DNA from: Letharia columbiana
Taxonomy: Eukaryota > Ascomycota > Lecanoromycetes > Lecanorales > Parmeliaceae
DNA length: 64,000 bases
Direction of reading: 5' to 3'
Assembly (NCBI RefSeq): GCF_014066305.1
Contig: NW_023501060.1
Span: 620,001 to 684,000, forward strand
Both the position numbers and the translations under genes were made by a program. The notes below the pieces were generated by a model. That model had not been told where the DNA came from. It searched no databases and was given only the letters and a program-made list of their open reading frames with translations. Shown one piece after another: positions 20,888 to 31,984 of this stretch (position 1 is the first letter of the stretch; every line of letters starts with the position of its first letter).

Positions 20888-22732
20888 ATGCAGGCTCCGG
20901 TGGTGGTGATGAGTAGATTCTCCAAAGACAGCTTCCAGCATAAGAGGATGCAAGCTGACTTTTTGTAGACACGCAGGCCGGCGACAGACAAGTGGGCCGC
21001 AAAGCACAACTATCAAATATCACAGCAGCAAAGACGTAAGCAAGAGAAGACTGGACTGCGAGTTGGAAGCGGATACTGAACGGCTGCAGTGTGGCAGACA
21101 TAATACGATCATGTCTTGGTCCCAAGGCCATGTTGAAGATGCTATTAGATCCTATGGGAGGCATTGTGCTCACAAACGATGGTCATGCCATATTACGAGA
21201 GATTGAGGTGGCTCACCCAGCGGCCAAGAGCATGATAGAATTAAGTCGGACACAAGACGAGGAGGTCGGGGATGGTACTACAACGGTCATAATACTAGGT
21301 ACGCGGTTCTACATATTCGAACGTGCATTAACTGACTGCTATCAGCTGGTGAAATTCTTGCACAAGCTCTCCCTCAACTGGAAAGAAACATTCACCCCGT
21401 CGTCATAATCGCCGCTTTCAAACGAGCCCTAGCAGACGCCCTCGACATTGTCGAAGAAATCTCCTTGCCCGTGAATATCAACGACGACAAAGCCATGTAC
21501 CAACTTATATCCTCCTCCATTGGCACGAAATTCGTGTCCCGCTGGTCAGAACTCATGTGCAATCTCGCACTCAAGGCTGTCCGGATAGTGTCCCATGAGG
21601 CTGGCGGCGGCAAAAAAGAGATTGACATAAAACGATATGCAAAAGTAGAGAAGATACCGGGAGGCGAGATAGAAGATAGCAAAGTTCTCGACGGAGTCAT
21701 GCTGAATAAAGACATCACTCATCCTAAGATGCGTCGCCTCATCAAGAATCCTCGTGTTATCCTCCTAGATTGCCCTCTCGAATACAAGAAAGGAGAGTCG
21801 CAAACGAACATTGAGATCAGCAAAGAAGACGACTGGAATCGTATCCTGCAAATAGAAGAAGAGCAAGTAAAGATCATGACCGACGCCATCCTTTCCCTCA
21901 AACCAGACCTTGTCATCACTGAGAAAGGAGTCTCGGACCTCGCCCAGCACTTCCTAGTCAAAGCGAACGTCACCGCTCTTCGACGTGTCAGAAAGACAGA
22001 CAACAACCGCATAGCTCGTGCCACAGGGGCCACCATCGTCAACCGTGTCGACGACCTACATGAATCAGACGTAGGCACACAATGCGGGCTCTTCGAGATT
22101 GAGAAGATCGGCGACGAGTACTTCACCTTCCTCACAAAATGCAAGGTCCCTAAAGCTTGCACAATTCTCCTACGTGGCCCCTCAAAAGACATTCTCAACG
22201 AAATCGAGCGAAATCTCCAAGACGCTATGTCCGTCGCCCGCAACGTGATGTTCCACCCACGACTGTCTCCAGGAGGTGGTGCCACAGAGATGGCTGTCTC
22301 GGTGCGATTAGCGCAGATGGCGAAGGCGGTGGAGGGCGTGCAGCAGTGGCCGTACAAGGCTGTCGCCGAGGCTATGGAGGTCATCCCAAGGACACTGATA
22401 CAGAACAGTGGGAGCAGTCCTGTGAGGGTGCTGACAAAACTAAGGGCGAAGCATGCGGAGGGTGGGAGTACGTGGGGTATTGATGGGGACAAGGGAAGTT
22501 TGGTTGATATGAGGGAGTATGGAGTGTGGGAGCCGGAGGCGGTCAAGGTGCAGAGTATTAAGACTGCTGTTGAGGTATGTGGCCCTGTTCCTGTTCCTCT
22601 TCCTCTTGCACTTCTGGTATGCTGACATTCTACATACAGTCAGCTTGTCTACTCCTGAGAGTCGATGATATTTGCAGTGCAAAATCTGCAAAGCAAGCAG
22701 GAGGCAATATGGGAGGAGGTGGTGATGATTAG
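20888..22732 (+). CDS. CCT3: T-complex protein 1 subunit gamma (CCT3), cytosolic chaperonin
   Basis: Exons 20888..20912, 20969..21035, 21090..21298, 21346..22574 and 22640..22732 give 540 aa, the standard CCT subunit length. The 25-nt first exon encodes MQAPVVVM, and splicing gives the conserved NTQAGDRQVGRKAQLSNITA. Visible group II chaperonin motifs include LGPKAMLKMLLDP, TNDGHAILREI, the ATP-site loop GDGTTTV and GGGATEMAVSVRLAQMA. The last exon supplies the conserved RVDDICSA and the glycine-rich end NMGGGGDD. CCT3 is one of eight subunits of the TRiC ring that folds actin, tubulin and WD-repeat proteins. The gene is convergent with the phosphatase gene 195 bp downstream. Nothing unusual is seen; near-certain. 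Confidence 0.97.
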
Positions 22733-22927
22733 TACTATCTGTTGACATAGATCTTCATTGCACGAATGTACTAAAAGCGGATATCCAGCATAGAACATGG
22801 CATTGTATGAACGACGCTGATCACTCAGCATAGTCTACATATATTGCTTCCCCTGTTACCTAATCACGCCAGTGCAATGCTCCAACCAGTCGCTCGAGCG
22901 ATGCAATGTCATAATAGCGTGAATCAT

Positions 22928-24422
22928 TCACAAAACAGCTCCGTCAAAACTCTTATCCTTCGCCTCCATCTTCGCAACCTCCTTTCGGTGCTCTTCTTCC
23001 TCTTCATCTTCTACATCGCTCTGATCCCCAAGCGCATCAGCCCTGACCCTTTCCCCATCACCATCCAGCTCGCCATTCAAGGCCATGGCCAAACTTCTTC
23101 GAAGAGGCAACGATCTCATGCGCTCCTTCGCTTCGGTTTCCGAGTCGTCAAGGCTAGAGAGACTGGGACTCGCGGCGCCAGAGCGTGAACCACCGCCGTC
23201 GCGGCCACCTTTGAGGATTTCGAGGCGGTTGGGGGACACGATGCGTGTTCGAGCGCCTGGTGTGGCTAGGAGGACGTTTGCGGCGTCGGTCTGTGAGTTC
23301 TCTCTCTCCGGGGCTTGGGTTCGGTCTTCTCTGCCCCTTGAACACTCGCTCTCACTACCATCGGCCTTCTTCCCATTCCCAAGTTCTTTATTACCGTGCT
23401 CCATTTCGACGTCTTCGAAAAGCTCCTTCGTGTCTTTCCTCCTTCTTGCCATCTGCCTCCTTGCAAAATCATCACCCCGGTCCCCGTCTGTTTGTAAGCA
23501 CCCTCCCCACTTCTTCCTGACCGGGATTGGACTCTCCGGCTCCGTTATGCTGGTCCTAGAATTCGCCCTCTCCCTCTTCAACTCCGACCATGTCCGCAGC
23601 TGGTTCTGCAGTATATATTTTCCGTTATCCTCATTCAGCTCCATAACCACAAACTCACAGTGGTTCATGTTCCGTAAATCTTCGAAGTATTCCACGCTGA
23701 AGTGGTACCATTTCATCAGAAACACTCGAGTCATGAGGCCGTGAGTGACGAGTACGCAAACGGAAGCAAAATCTGACTCTCCAAAGCTTCGCCACAATGA
23801 TTCGTTGAAGCCTGAGACTCGATCGTATGCGTCGGCCGCCGATTCACCATTTGGTATCCTGTAGAAGAAATGTCCGTAGTCCGCACGTTCCTGCCACATC
23901 CGACTCATCTCTGCCGAGTCGGGTTGAAAGTTCCCAAAATCTTGTTCTCGTAATCGGGGCTCTTCATACACCTTGATCGTGTGTCGTGGAAAAGGGGACG
24001 GTTTGTGATCTGGGGCAGGAGATGTGAGCGCATTAAGGATTCCTTCGGTTGTTTCTCGTGTTCTTCGGTAGGGAGAGGTAAAGAAGTGGAGGGTGTCTGA
24101 AGGGCGGAGGAGAGAGCGCAGCTTTTGGCCTGCTTCATCGGCCTGGAAGAATCAGCTTGTGGAAGAAGGGTTGGGGACCAGATGGAGCATAAGGAGGGTA
24201 CCTGTTTCCAGCCATCTTGAGTAAGTTTGACGCGGTGGTCGGGGACGGTTTGGTGGATATCTCGATTCTCTGGCCCAGATCAGCTTCTTCGTCACGTACA
24301 AGAGGCTTCTAGACGTACTATTGCCTTCTGATTGGGCGTGGCGTATCAAAATTATCATCTGTAGGGCTTAGAAACCCATCTTTTTGATCATATAGAGTGC
24401 ATCCTACCCGTGGTTTGCCCAT
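22928..24422 (-). CDS. Histidine phosphatase (phosphoglycerate mutase-like) family protein, DET1-like
   Basis: Exons 24422..24408 (MGKPR), 24358..24319, 24269..24202 and 24142..22928 give 445 aa. The catalytic signature LIRHAQSEGN stands in the RHG position (Gly replaced by Ala, as in several fungal homologues). Further active-site motifs are SPYRRTRETTEGIL, the acid-base block EEPRLREQDFGNFQ, and the second catalytic His in VCVLVTHGLMTRVFLMKWY. About residues 255-445 are a charged, serine-rich, probably disordered tail. The nearest characterised relative by pattern is yeast Det1, a cytosolic broad-range acid phosphatase linked to sterol transport. Substrate here is unknown. The start is supported by three tiny 5' exons that together rebuild the conserved N-terminus. 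Confidence 0.9.
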
Positions 24423-24927
24423 GATCCTGGTATATAGGCTTCGAATCCTGGAGGATGGCAGTATCTTTCCCACATATAGTTCCTTGATGTTGAAGAGCGA
24501 ATAGTGCATCTGCAGGTGCGAGCATAGAGTAGAGCGATCTAGGCTTATCGATAAGCATATTCACTAGGCTACATCTACACTAGAGCAAAATCTTCTCCGG
24601 ACTACAATCCATCAATCCCTGCGCCTTTCTGCTATTCTATTTTGACTTATTCATTCTATTGAGTACTATGCTTAGGAGCTAGGTACATACGCCTTAGAAA
24701 GACGAGTTGCAGCTTGGAAACGGTAAGAAAATTATGGGGCCTTGCCCAGCAACTGCACACAGCGATCGAGTACAACGGAGAACATATGGATGGATCCAAC
24801 CACAATCGATCCAACCAGTACAGTAGCGAGCCTGTCACGAGGATCAGCGGCCTTTCGCTTCCATGGGCATGCAAGCAAGGGGCTACAGACCAGAGAAGCG
24901 CCCGCAACGTATGGTGAAAGCCCACAT
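24423..24927. other. Intergenic region
   Basis: These 505 bp lie between two minus-strand genes: promoter of the DET1-like gene and 3' region of the disordered protein gene. No further feature was recognised. Confidence 0.5.
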
Positions 24928-27457
24928 CTAGTATCCCTCGAACTGTCCGCGAGCTGTAGTATTATCCTTGTGAATCGGAATATGACCAGTAGCCAGACCT
25001 GCTGCACGACGGTCTGCGAGGGTACGAGCATGGGCACGTTCTTCATCTGTGGGGCCGGATCCACCGAGTGCGGTGCGCGGGTTGGGCGGTCCGTAGTCGA
25101 TACGTGGGATTCCAGCACCACGGACACCCCCGTTAGCTGCATCTTTCGTGGCCAGCTTGGCCTTGATCATCGCATTGATCTCTTTTTCTTCACGGAGACC
25201 ACGCTCCTTTTCAGCCTTGACTTTACGGACGACTTCCTCTTCGCTGTCCTCTTGCTCTTTCCCTTTCTTGGGTTTCTTCGCAAGCGCACGCATCTTCGAT
25301 AGCAGACTCTCACTCGTGGTGGTACGAGGACCGGTGGTTGCGTCGCCGGTGCTCTTGACTGCTGGCTTCGCATTACTCTTGGCGAGCAAAGCGTTCATCC
25401 TATCCATTAAGCCACCACCCATGTTTTCAGCCTCGCGAGCAGCCTTGATCCTCGCCATTTCTTTGGCAGCGATCTCGTTCGCCGGCTTTGCCAGCAGCTT
25501 CTGGTACGCTGGATCGATAAATGGATCGTCCGTAGTGATGGTGGTTGGACGAGTCTGTGAAGTCATGGCATTGCGGCAGTAACGGTCGGCATCCTGCGCT
25601 CCCAGGGCCTCAGCATCACGGTCCGTGATTTGTGCTGTACCAGGAGCAATAGCAATATCCACGCCTGATCGATTGCCTGAAGCTGCAGTAGTGGTTCCAC
25701 GAGGTGGGCGGACGTCAACAAGCTTGGCTTTTCCTCTGAAGACAATTGGCATCGCTACTGCTTGTTGGACACTATTCTCATCGCCGGAGTAATCTGATGG
25801 GTTGAATGAGTCACTGTCACTGGCGTCTGGATTCTTCTCGGTAGCTGAAGTCTCGGGAATATCACCACGCTCAAGAGCAGCTTGGTGTCCGCGTACAGCT
25901 GAAGCGTTGGAATGGTCATAGATCTGCACTTTATCAGCATTGGGAATTTTCAGGTCAGAGCTTTACTCACCAATGAGGTGTTGAGATCGACTGGGATATT
26001 TCCAGACTTGTCAGTAAGTCCTTCAGGGCTTGTATACGGACCCGAAAATGGAATCGAACGATCGAATACAGCCTCTGAACGGCTACGTACAACGGGTGAT
26101 CCATTGGATACATCGCTCGAGGAATGAGGCGCAATTGGTCTCGAATAGTTCACCACATTCTTGCCGTCTGGTGAAGCGTCAACTAGGAGGCGTGCCGAGT
26201 TTAGGAGAACTTTGGCATTGGGTGAGGCGTCAACGAGGGTCGGTGCCGAGATTGTCATACGAGCTGCAGTCTTTGCCGAAGAAGAAGGGGGAGTTGTAGA
26301 CTCCGTGCTTTCCTTGCGATGGAATAATTTTCTAAAGGACTTTTTCTCGTGACTAGCCTTGGGCGATGTGATCAGGTTTGTCATCGTCTTCTTTGGGGTG
26401 ATCTTATCTTCCTCGCCATAACCCAACACAGCGTCCGCCTTCGGAAAGCCGCTGGTCTTGTGCTTCACGACGTGATTTTTGGAGTTTGTGGAAGTCTCGC
26501 TGCTCTGGCCAATCTCTGCTGCATTGCCCTGGTCTTCACCAGAGGATGGGTTCTGGTTGTCATGTGCTTTGGACATCTTGCCACGATGAGTAGGGGTTAG
26601 ATATGCGTCGCTGTTCTTGTTATTCACCGCAGCGCGGTCCTGATCATTGCTATAGAGCGCGTCCTGGGTTTCCTCTGTCTTAGACATCATGCTATGAGCA
26701 GTAGCGCTATCGGATGTTTTCTTTCCTAAAGCCATCGAGCCTTTGCGGCGACGTAGCGGTGGTGAAGGATGTAGAAGGTCGGAAACTTGCTGCACCGAGA
26801 GAGGTTCAGGATACGGTGTGGGAGCTCGAGGTAAGTTGTGTTTCAAAGCTATGGGTGCTGTGTGACCGGCCTCAGCAGAATCTGCAGTTTTGTGTGAGCT
26901 GCCTGACCTGCCAGGATTGTCCGGATTCGTGAAAAGGAGTCCAACTTACTCTTTTGAGCTTGAGCAAAGTTGTCTGTACACTCCACACGACTGTGCGTAT
27001 GTGCAGTGGTTTGTGTGGTTTGCTCAGGATGAGCTGTTGACAGACGAACTAACAAGTGAACCTTCAGCCTTGATTCCCTCGGCGGCGGCAAAGACGACGA
27101 CTTCAAAGGACATAATTCCCTCGGCGGCGGCAAAAACGACGACTTCAAAGGACACTACTGCATACCTTGGTTATTTTCGTTACTGGTCTTAGCTTTTCTA
27201 ACGTGCAGAGGGTGGATTTCTTCATAGTCATCGTCCGTGCTGATTTCATCGTCTGCATCTTCCCCAGTATCGTAATACACTTGTCCCCAGTCTGTATCCA
27301 CAAAGTCCTCGCGAAGTGCTTGCAGTGCATCAATGCTGTGATGTGAGAGCGTTGTATCTGCCTTTTTCTCTGCTTTGTCTTCCTCAAGATACTGCCATCC
27401 GAGCTCCAAAGCAAGGTCTTGCTTTTCGAGCTTTCCGGTGGCCTCCTTCTCTGCCAT
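24928..27457 (-). CDS. Large disordered protein of unknown function
   Basis: My model is exons 27457..27166, 27048..26950, 26881..25971 and 25923..24928, giving 765 aa with all junctions in frame. Not recognised as a known family. The N-terminus is acidic and helical (ATG at 27457; DWGQVYYDTGEDADDEIS). The middle (about 130-430) is rich in Ser, Thr, Lys and Pro, with a short internal duplication (TLVDASPNAKV and RLLVDASPDGKN). The C-terminal third has a conserved-looking block (DPFIDPAYQKLLAKPANEI) and Lys/Glu-rich helices that could form a coiled coil. The exon 1-2 intron (117 nt) contains a 42-bp tandem duplication and is the weakest part of the model. No transmembrane segment or catalytic motif is visible. 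Confidence 0.65.
27073..27156. repeat. 42-bp tandem duplication inside a predicted intron
   Basis: Two adjacent copies (27073-27114 and 27115-27156) differ at only a few positions. The unit begins attccctcggcggcggcaaa. The length is a multiple of three, so the region stays open in more than one minus-strand frame, and it could be retained as coding sequence in an alternative transcript. Confidence 0.85.
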
Positions 27458-28162
27458 ATCTGTTTCCGTAAAGGATGCTTTTCGTGCTTCGTGTAATGTT
27501 TGACTGCAGGAGAATTAGCTTCCTGTCTTCTCAAGTGTACTTTTACTTCATGAACCGTCCGAAAAGGGTTCGAGCGGATACTTAAAGGCTTGATATACCT
27601 TGTTCGATGAGTATTGTCAAATGCCGTGAGTTGCTAGAGCTAGGGAGAGTAAGTTGAGCTATGTGCAAGACAGTCTATGTTGGGCGGTTCATGGCAAATG
27701 CATTTGATATTGGTGACTGTTTGTGATGTTTTGAACAAAGCTAGGCTTCGGACATACCACCGGGTTTAAGCCAGTGAGGTTTACTTATTGCACTCATTGC
27801 ACTCGACGCGTCTGCAAATGATATTCTGCAAGTCTCTGAACAAATGGGAACAAGACTACAATTTGATGCTTTGCAGCAAAGCAGAGTCTACAAGTTGGTG
27901 CCTTGCAACCAGCTTCATTCGTGTTGAAAGACCGATTCGACTGTGTTGTGTCCTAGCCGGACATAAACACCTTTTCAAGACTCAGTTAGCCAGCCATCGC
28001 GAAGGAGAACTACAAAAATCAGTGGATCTGGGCCTTTGGAATCTAAAGCCTCAAGAACACCAAAACCCTCAAGTATCTCTTTACAGCTAGTCCTTTTAGT
28101 GTTGAATGCCTTGCTGATGCTTTCTAGCCTAACTAGCTCTCCAAAATCATCGCAGTACAATC
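27458..28162. other. Divergent intergenic region
   Basis: These 705 bp lie between the starts of the disordered-protein gene (minus) and the small gene at 28163 (plus). A plus frame at 27788..28090 has no recognisable content and is left out. The region presumably contains both promoters. Confidence 0.5.
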
Positions 28163-28885
28163 ATGCCTCCCTTCTCTGGCAAAATCGAACCCATTTCCAT
28201 TATACCCAATGAAGAGCTCTCTTCAATTGACCAGATTGACGTTTCGGCCTTCAGAAGAGCTCTGTTAAAAAAGCCGACCTGTACGTTATACTTTCCGAGG
28301 CAATTCTTTCCCCTTCATGCTGTCTTATGGGTCGTCAGACATGTCTCAAAAGTTCTCTGCTCGTTAGACATGTTTCGCGAGTCAGTGTTCCCCCAGAAAG
28401 AGTAATGCTGACTCCGAAATCATCAAGACAAAGCCTACAAAGCTCTCCTCGTTCACCGCCATACCCTACAAAGCTTGAATTTGAATGTGGACCTCATGGT
28501 TGAGCAAGCTGATGATGCGCTCTACAAGGCCTCCGAGAACCGCGGAAAGACAGAGCGAGCCTTAGCCAACGCTTGCGACTCGTCTATGTCTCCCTATCCC
28601 ACAACATGTCCGCCCATCGCCAGCAAAGCGTTCCAAAGTATCATCGAGCTGCAGACGTTCTATCATGATGAGAAAGTATGTGTTCTTATGGAGTGCGTTT
28701 CTGAGCAGGGGCGTGCGCAGACACTCCTTCGTAGGGTGAACAGTAGGGTGGAGAAGGTGGAGCAAGCCTTGGTGAAGAAGTTTGGCATCCATACTGTCGA
28801 CGACGAGGGTAATCCGCTGGAAATGCAGGACTTGGAGCGAGTCATTGATGTTATGGCTTCGGTCCCCGGGATCGAGAATCTCTAG
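28163..28885 (+). CDS. Small predicted protein of unknown function with an introner-like intron
   Basis: Exons 28163..28280 and 28428..28885 give 191 aa. The ATG at 28163 (MPPFSGKIEPISI) is the first in frame and the two exons join in phase through the introner-like intron. The product is mostly helical and charged, with a likely coiled-coil stretch near the C-terminus (RVNSRVEKVEQALVKKFG). It has no signal peptide or membrane segment. I do not recognise a family. Codon phase is maintained and the intron boundaries match those of a second copy in a well-established gene, which supports this as a real spliced gene. Confidence 0.6.
28281..28427 (+). mobile_element. Introner-like element forming the intron of the gene at 28163
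   Basis: This 147-nt intron aligns over its full length with intron 1 of the M13 gene (9604..9459 on the minus strand). The donor gtacgtta is shared, the internal block ttcatgctgtct is shared, and the final 32 nt (28396-28427) are identical. Flanking exons are unrelated. The two copies sit in opposite orientation on the chromosome, but each is sense relative to its host gene, as splicing requires. Confidence 0.8.
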
Positions 28886-31800
28886 TGGGACGATGGGTGG
28901 GTCATGGATTTTTTTAGCAGGTGGATAAAGCCCGTGCAGCGCAACTCAGTGGTATTGCTGCAAGCTGGGAACGCGCCGTTGAGGAGGGTGTGGAATTCGT
29001 GCTATTAGCTGGAAAGGCGGCCCTTAGTCAATCGTGTCGCTTTCTACACTGCTCCCAATCCTTTTTTTCACCCCGTGATGTGACTGGCAAGGAGCCGACA
29101 GATGTGGTGTCCGGAGGGCGAAACTACTGCCTGTCTACCATGTCTGCCATGTTCGAACGCTACGAATGTTCGAAACCCCCGTCGTGCGGAGTATGGGGCT
29201 GCCCCCCCCATTTTTTCAATCCTGAAGACCGGGGCTACGGACAAGAAGACATACTCCGTGCAAGATGTGAAGCCGCTTTGGGAGTACCATAGTCTCGAGA
29301 GCAATGGCACAAGCTGGGAGGGGAATGTCGCGCGGAGTACAATATACGATGTGACTCCAGTATACCGAGAAGTTTGGGGCTAGGCGCTAAGCGGTAGGCC
29401 GGTACTCGAAGCTAGAGTACCTTAAAAGCCGATGATGATCGCTTGCTCGAGCTAGGTCTGGTGGATTTTTGATGATTTCACTTGCAGATTATGAGGAATG
29501 AAAGTGTAGAGTTTGCACGCTGAATTTCTTTCTTCACCATCTCTCGCCATGTTGGGAAGCGATAACGTCTGCCTGTCAATGGTAGCAAGGCCATCGTACG
29601 CCTGGTTCGCGAGGTTCTAATGGTTTCTGGGAGCTAGAGGATACACAGTATGAAGGGTTTTGCCCACAGATTGCACGTTGGGGAAATGGAGCTTCCAATA
29701 ATTTCTCCGTTCTCTTTGATGGATGTTACAGAGGGAGGATACCTGCTTGTGAGGGATAGCAAACCTATCCATCATGTGTGTACAACGACAGCCTGCGAGA
29801 TATTTCCCAGCAATTGAGCGCAGTATGTAACAATCGACTGGACACAGTCGGCTTCGTTCCAGGGATTCTGGAGTGTATGTGCCAGTCAGGAGCAAGAATG
29901 TGTTGAGCTTCAATGGGAAGTGAGGAGAGATTGAAGTATTATTGTCACTTCGCTTTTCAAGATATTCCTTTGCGAGAGTCACGACTCGACGCCATTGACC
30001 CTTGTCAAATTGGAGCATATGTTCAGGTTCAATTTTGAGTGTTTCAGCTCATTTCGAACATACTTTTCGGATGGATAGACCTCGGCGCCTATCTGCACGG
30101 TAGACTTCCAGTATGCGCTCATACACGAATGCAGGGTCTTGGCGGTGACTGTGGAGTAGGACCCTCATTCGGCACTTCTATTGGCAGATGTGACGTGACA
30201 TTTTCCGTCTTGAGCTCCTGTGCTTTCCCTGGGCCTGCAGGATGACGTGCATGGGAGAACCTCGGTAGTCCCACCCTTTTGGACAGTAGGATTGTGATCG
30301 CTCATCCGATCACTCATCGGGTTTGAGGATCCCAGGCTGTACGGCGACGCCGACATGCTTCTCTCCAGGACCCTTTAGCTCATAGGATGCATTCGATGAG
30401 CACGTCCCAGCAGGAGTAAAGTGTCCTTGTAAAAGGTCGTCAGGTAATTAGAAGGTAACTTGCCATGTCGAAGTCGCTGTCTTGGAACAGCTACTTTTTA
30501 CTTTAGGTGTTTTTATAAAGTTTGTAAGTTATACTTTAACTTTTGTTTAGTTCTCGACGTTATATATACTTATATAGTACCCTTTGCTTTTCCTTTATTT
30601 GGTTTTTGTTTAGGTGGCATTTATGCCTTTATGGGTGATTTGGGAGTGTGGTTGTTTAATCCTAAACCTTGCGCGTTTTGTGTATGTTTCTGATGTTAAC
30701 ATTTCTACTTGTGACTCTCCAGGCTCGAAGCAACTTTCCACGTCTCCTTTCAGGCCATCTTCCATTCAGGCTTTGAGCTGAAGCACGGAGATTTCTGTCA
30801 ATGCTCAGTCCAACAGGCATCTTCATAAATTTGGAGGATTTTTGGACTACAGGAGCTTCCCCCGTTCCGCCTGACATCCCGCCTGACATCCCGCGCTGTC
30901 AGAATAGCTTACCGTTGGTTCTATGGAAGTAAGGTAAAGTAGCGACTACATTTTAGGTACGGCGGAACGTGGGATGTGGGAACCGAGGAAGAGGAAGCCG
31001 CTACTTATCTTAGTGCCAATGCTTATCTCCATAAAGTAAGATTACTTCGTCCAACCATAGCCAAGACTTCTTGCATCTTCCGATTACACTTATTAAAGAG
31101 GCGGCAAAGGAGATTCTCCGAAACGCTACACATACAAAGCTACAGACAATATTCGAGGGAATCGGATCGCATCATGCGTGGCGCGGAGATGGATCGTTCT
31201 CTGGTCTTTGGAGAATGGCTGGAGAAAGGATCCCAGCAATGGCCAACCAGCAGGCCGTCCACCGTCACTCCTTTAAGATCCTTGTCCCGCGCCAACAGCA
31301 CGAGCCATATAAGTCACTTCTGTCAACGGCTTTGACATTAGCAAGAGCCGAAGAGGTCTGAGCGACTACGAACTCTATTTCCACTGTCTTCCGTCTCCTC
31401 CTATCGGACTGATATGAAGCCATTAAGCACCTCAAATCAGCTTTGAAAGGTCACCACGTGGACAAGCCAAAAAACGCTCAGGGAGCAGACACGAACAATG
31501 ATGACGAAGGGGGGAGATGACACTGTACGGACGTTGGAAACTTGGCTGACTGGGCTCTTATATCGACGTCGATGGCTTGCTTTTCCAAGCGAAGCTCTCG
31601 ACCCGTGATTGACCTGCGGCGTGCTGATTAGGGAATCCCTGCATGCGTGGGATTCCGAGCTAAAGAAAACCGGTCTGGAGCTCGCTCCAACGAACGCTGC
31701 CGTTAATCCTAGGTACCACAGCCGTAATTTTTTCCGATTCACTACTAGGAAGCTTGACGTTTCGGTCAAATATGCGCGTTGCCTTCTAAATCCAAACAGG

Positions 31801-31984
31801 GCGCTTCCCTCGTGCATAAACGAATTGCCTCTATGACAGCTTCCTGCTTTCAGCTCAGCCTTCATGCCAGGAACATGCATGATCTTCAACAGTCCTCGAA
31901 TAAATCCTCTCAAAACATGCTCGACGCCTCATCTGCTTTCACCTTAACGCGGCCTGCAGCAGGAATGGTCTTGTTTGGCCGACT
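28886..31984. other. Intergenic region, mostly without recognisable features
   Basis: This 3.1 kb lies between the small gene and the pseudokinase gene. Several open frames exist (28921..29292 and 30976..31335 plus, 31437..31913 minus), but none has family motifs or a coherent exon structure. A 12-bp unit cgcctgacatcc is duplicated in tandem at 30868-30891. The stretch 30500-30700 is T-rich. One weak exon candidate on the minus strand is listed separately. Confidence 0.5.
29617..30018 (-). CDS. Weak candidate exon, unknown protein
   Basis: An ATG-initiated frame (ATG at 30018) begins MLQFDKGQWRRVVTLAKEYLEK, reads like a helical protein and runs to HKQ, where a GT donor (gtatcc) occurs near 29742. 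I could not find a convincing downstream exon. Upstream sequence also contains a coding-like stretch ending at a gtatgt donor. It may be part of a spliced gene or a decayed one. No family was recognised. Confidence 0.2.
   Translation of the reverse strand: MLQFDKGQWRRVVTLAKEYLEKRSDNNTSISPHFPLKLNTFLLLTGTYTPESLERSRLCPVDCYILRSIAGKYLAGCRCTHMMDRFAIPHKQVSSLCNIHQRERRNYWKLHFPNVQSVGKTLHTVYPLAPRNH

Noticed and set aside
21719..22546. 275-codon open frame antisense to CCT3
   Set aside because: It mirrors the well-supported CCT3 exon 4 and its product resembles nothing recognisable.
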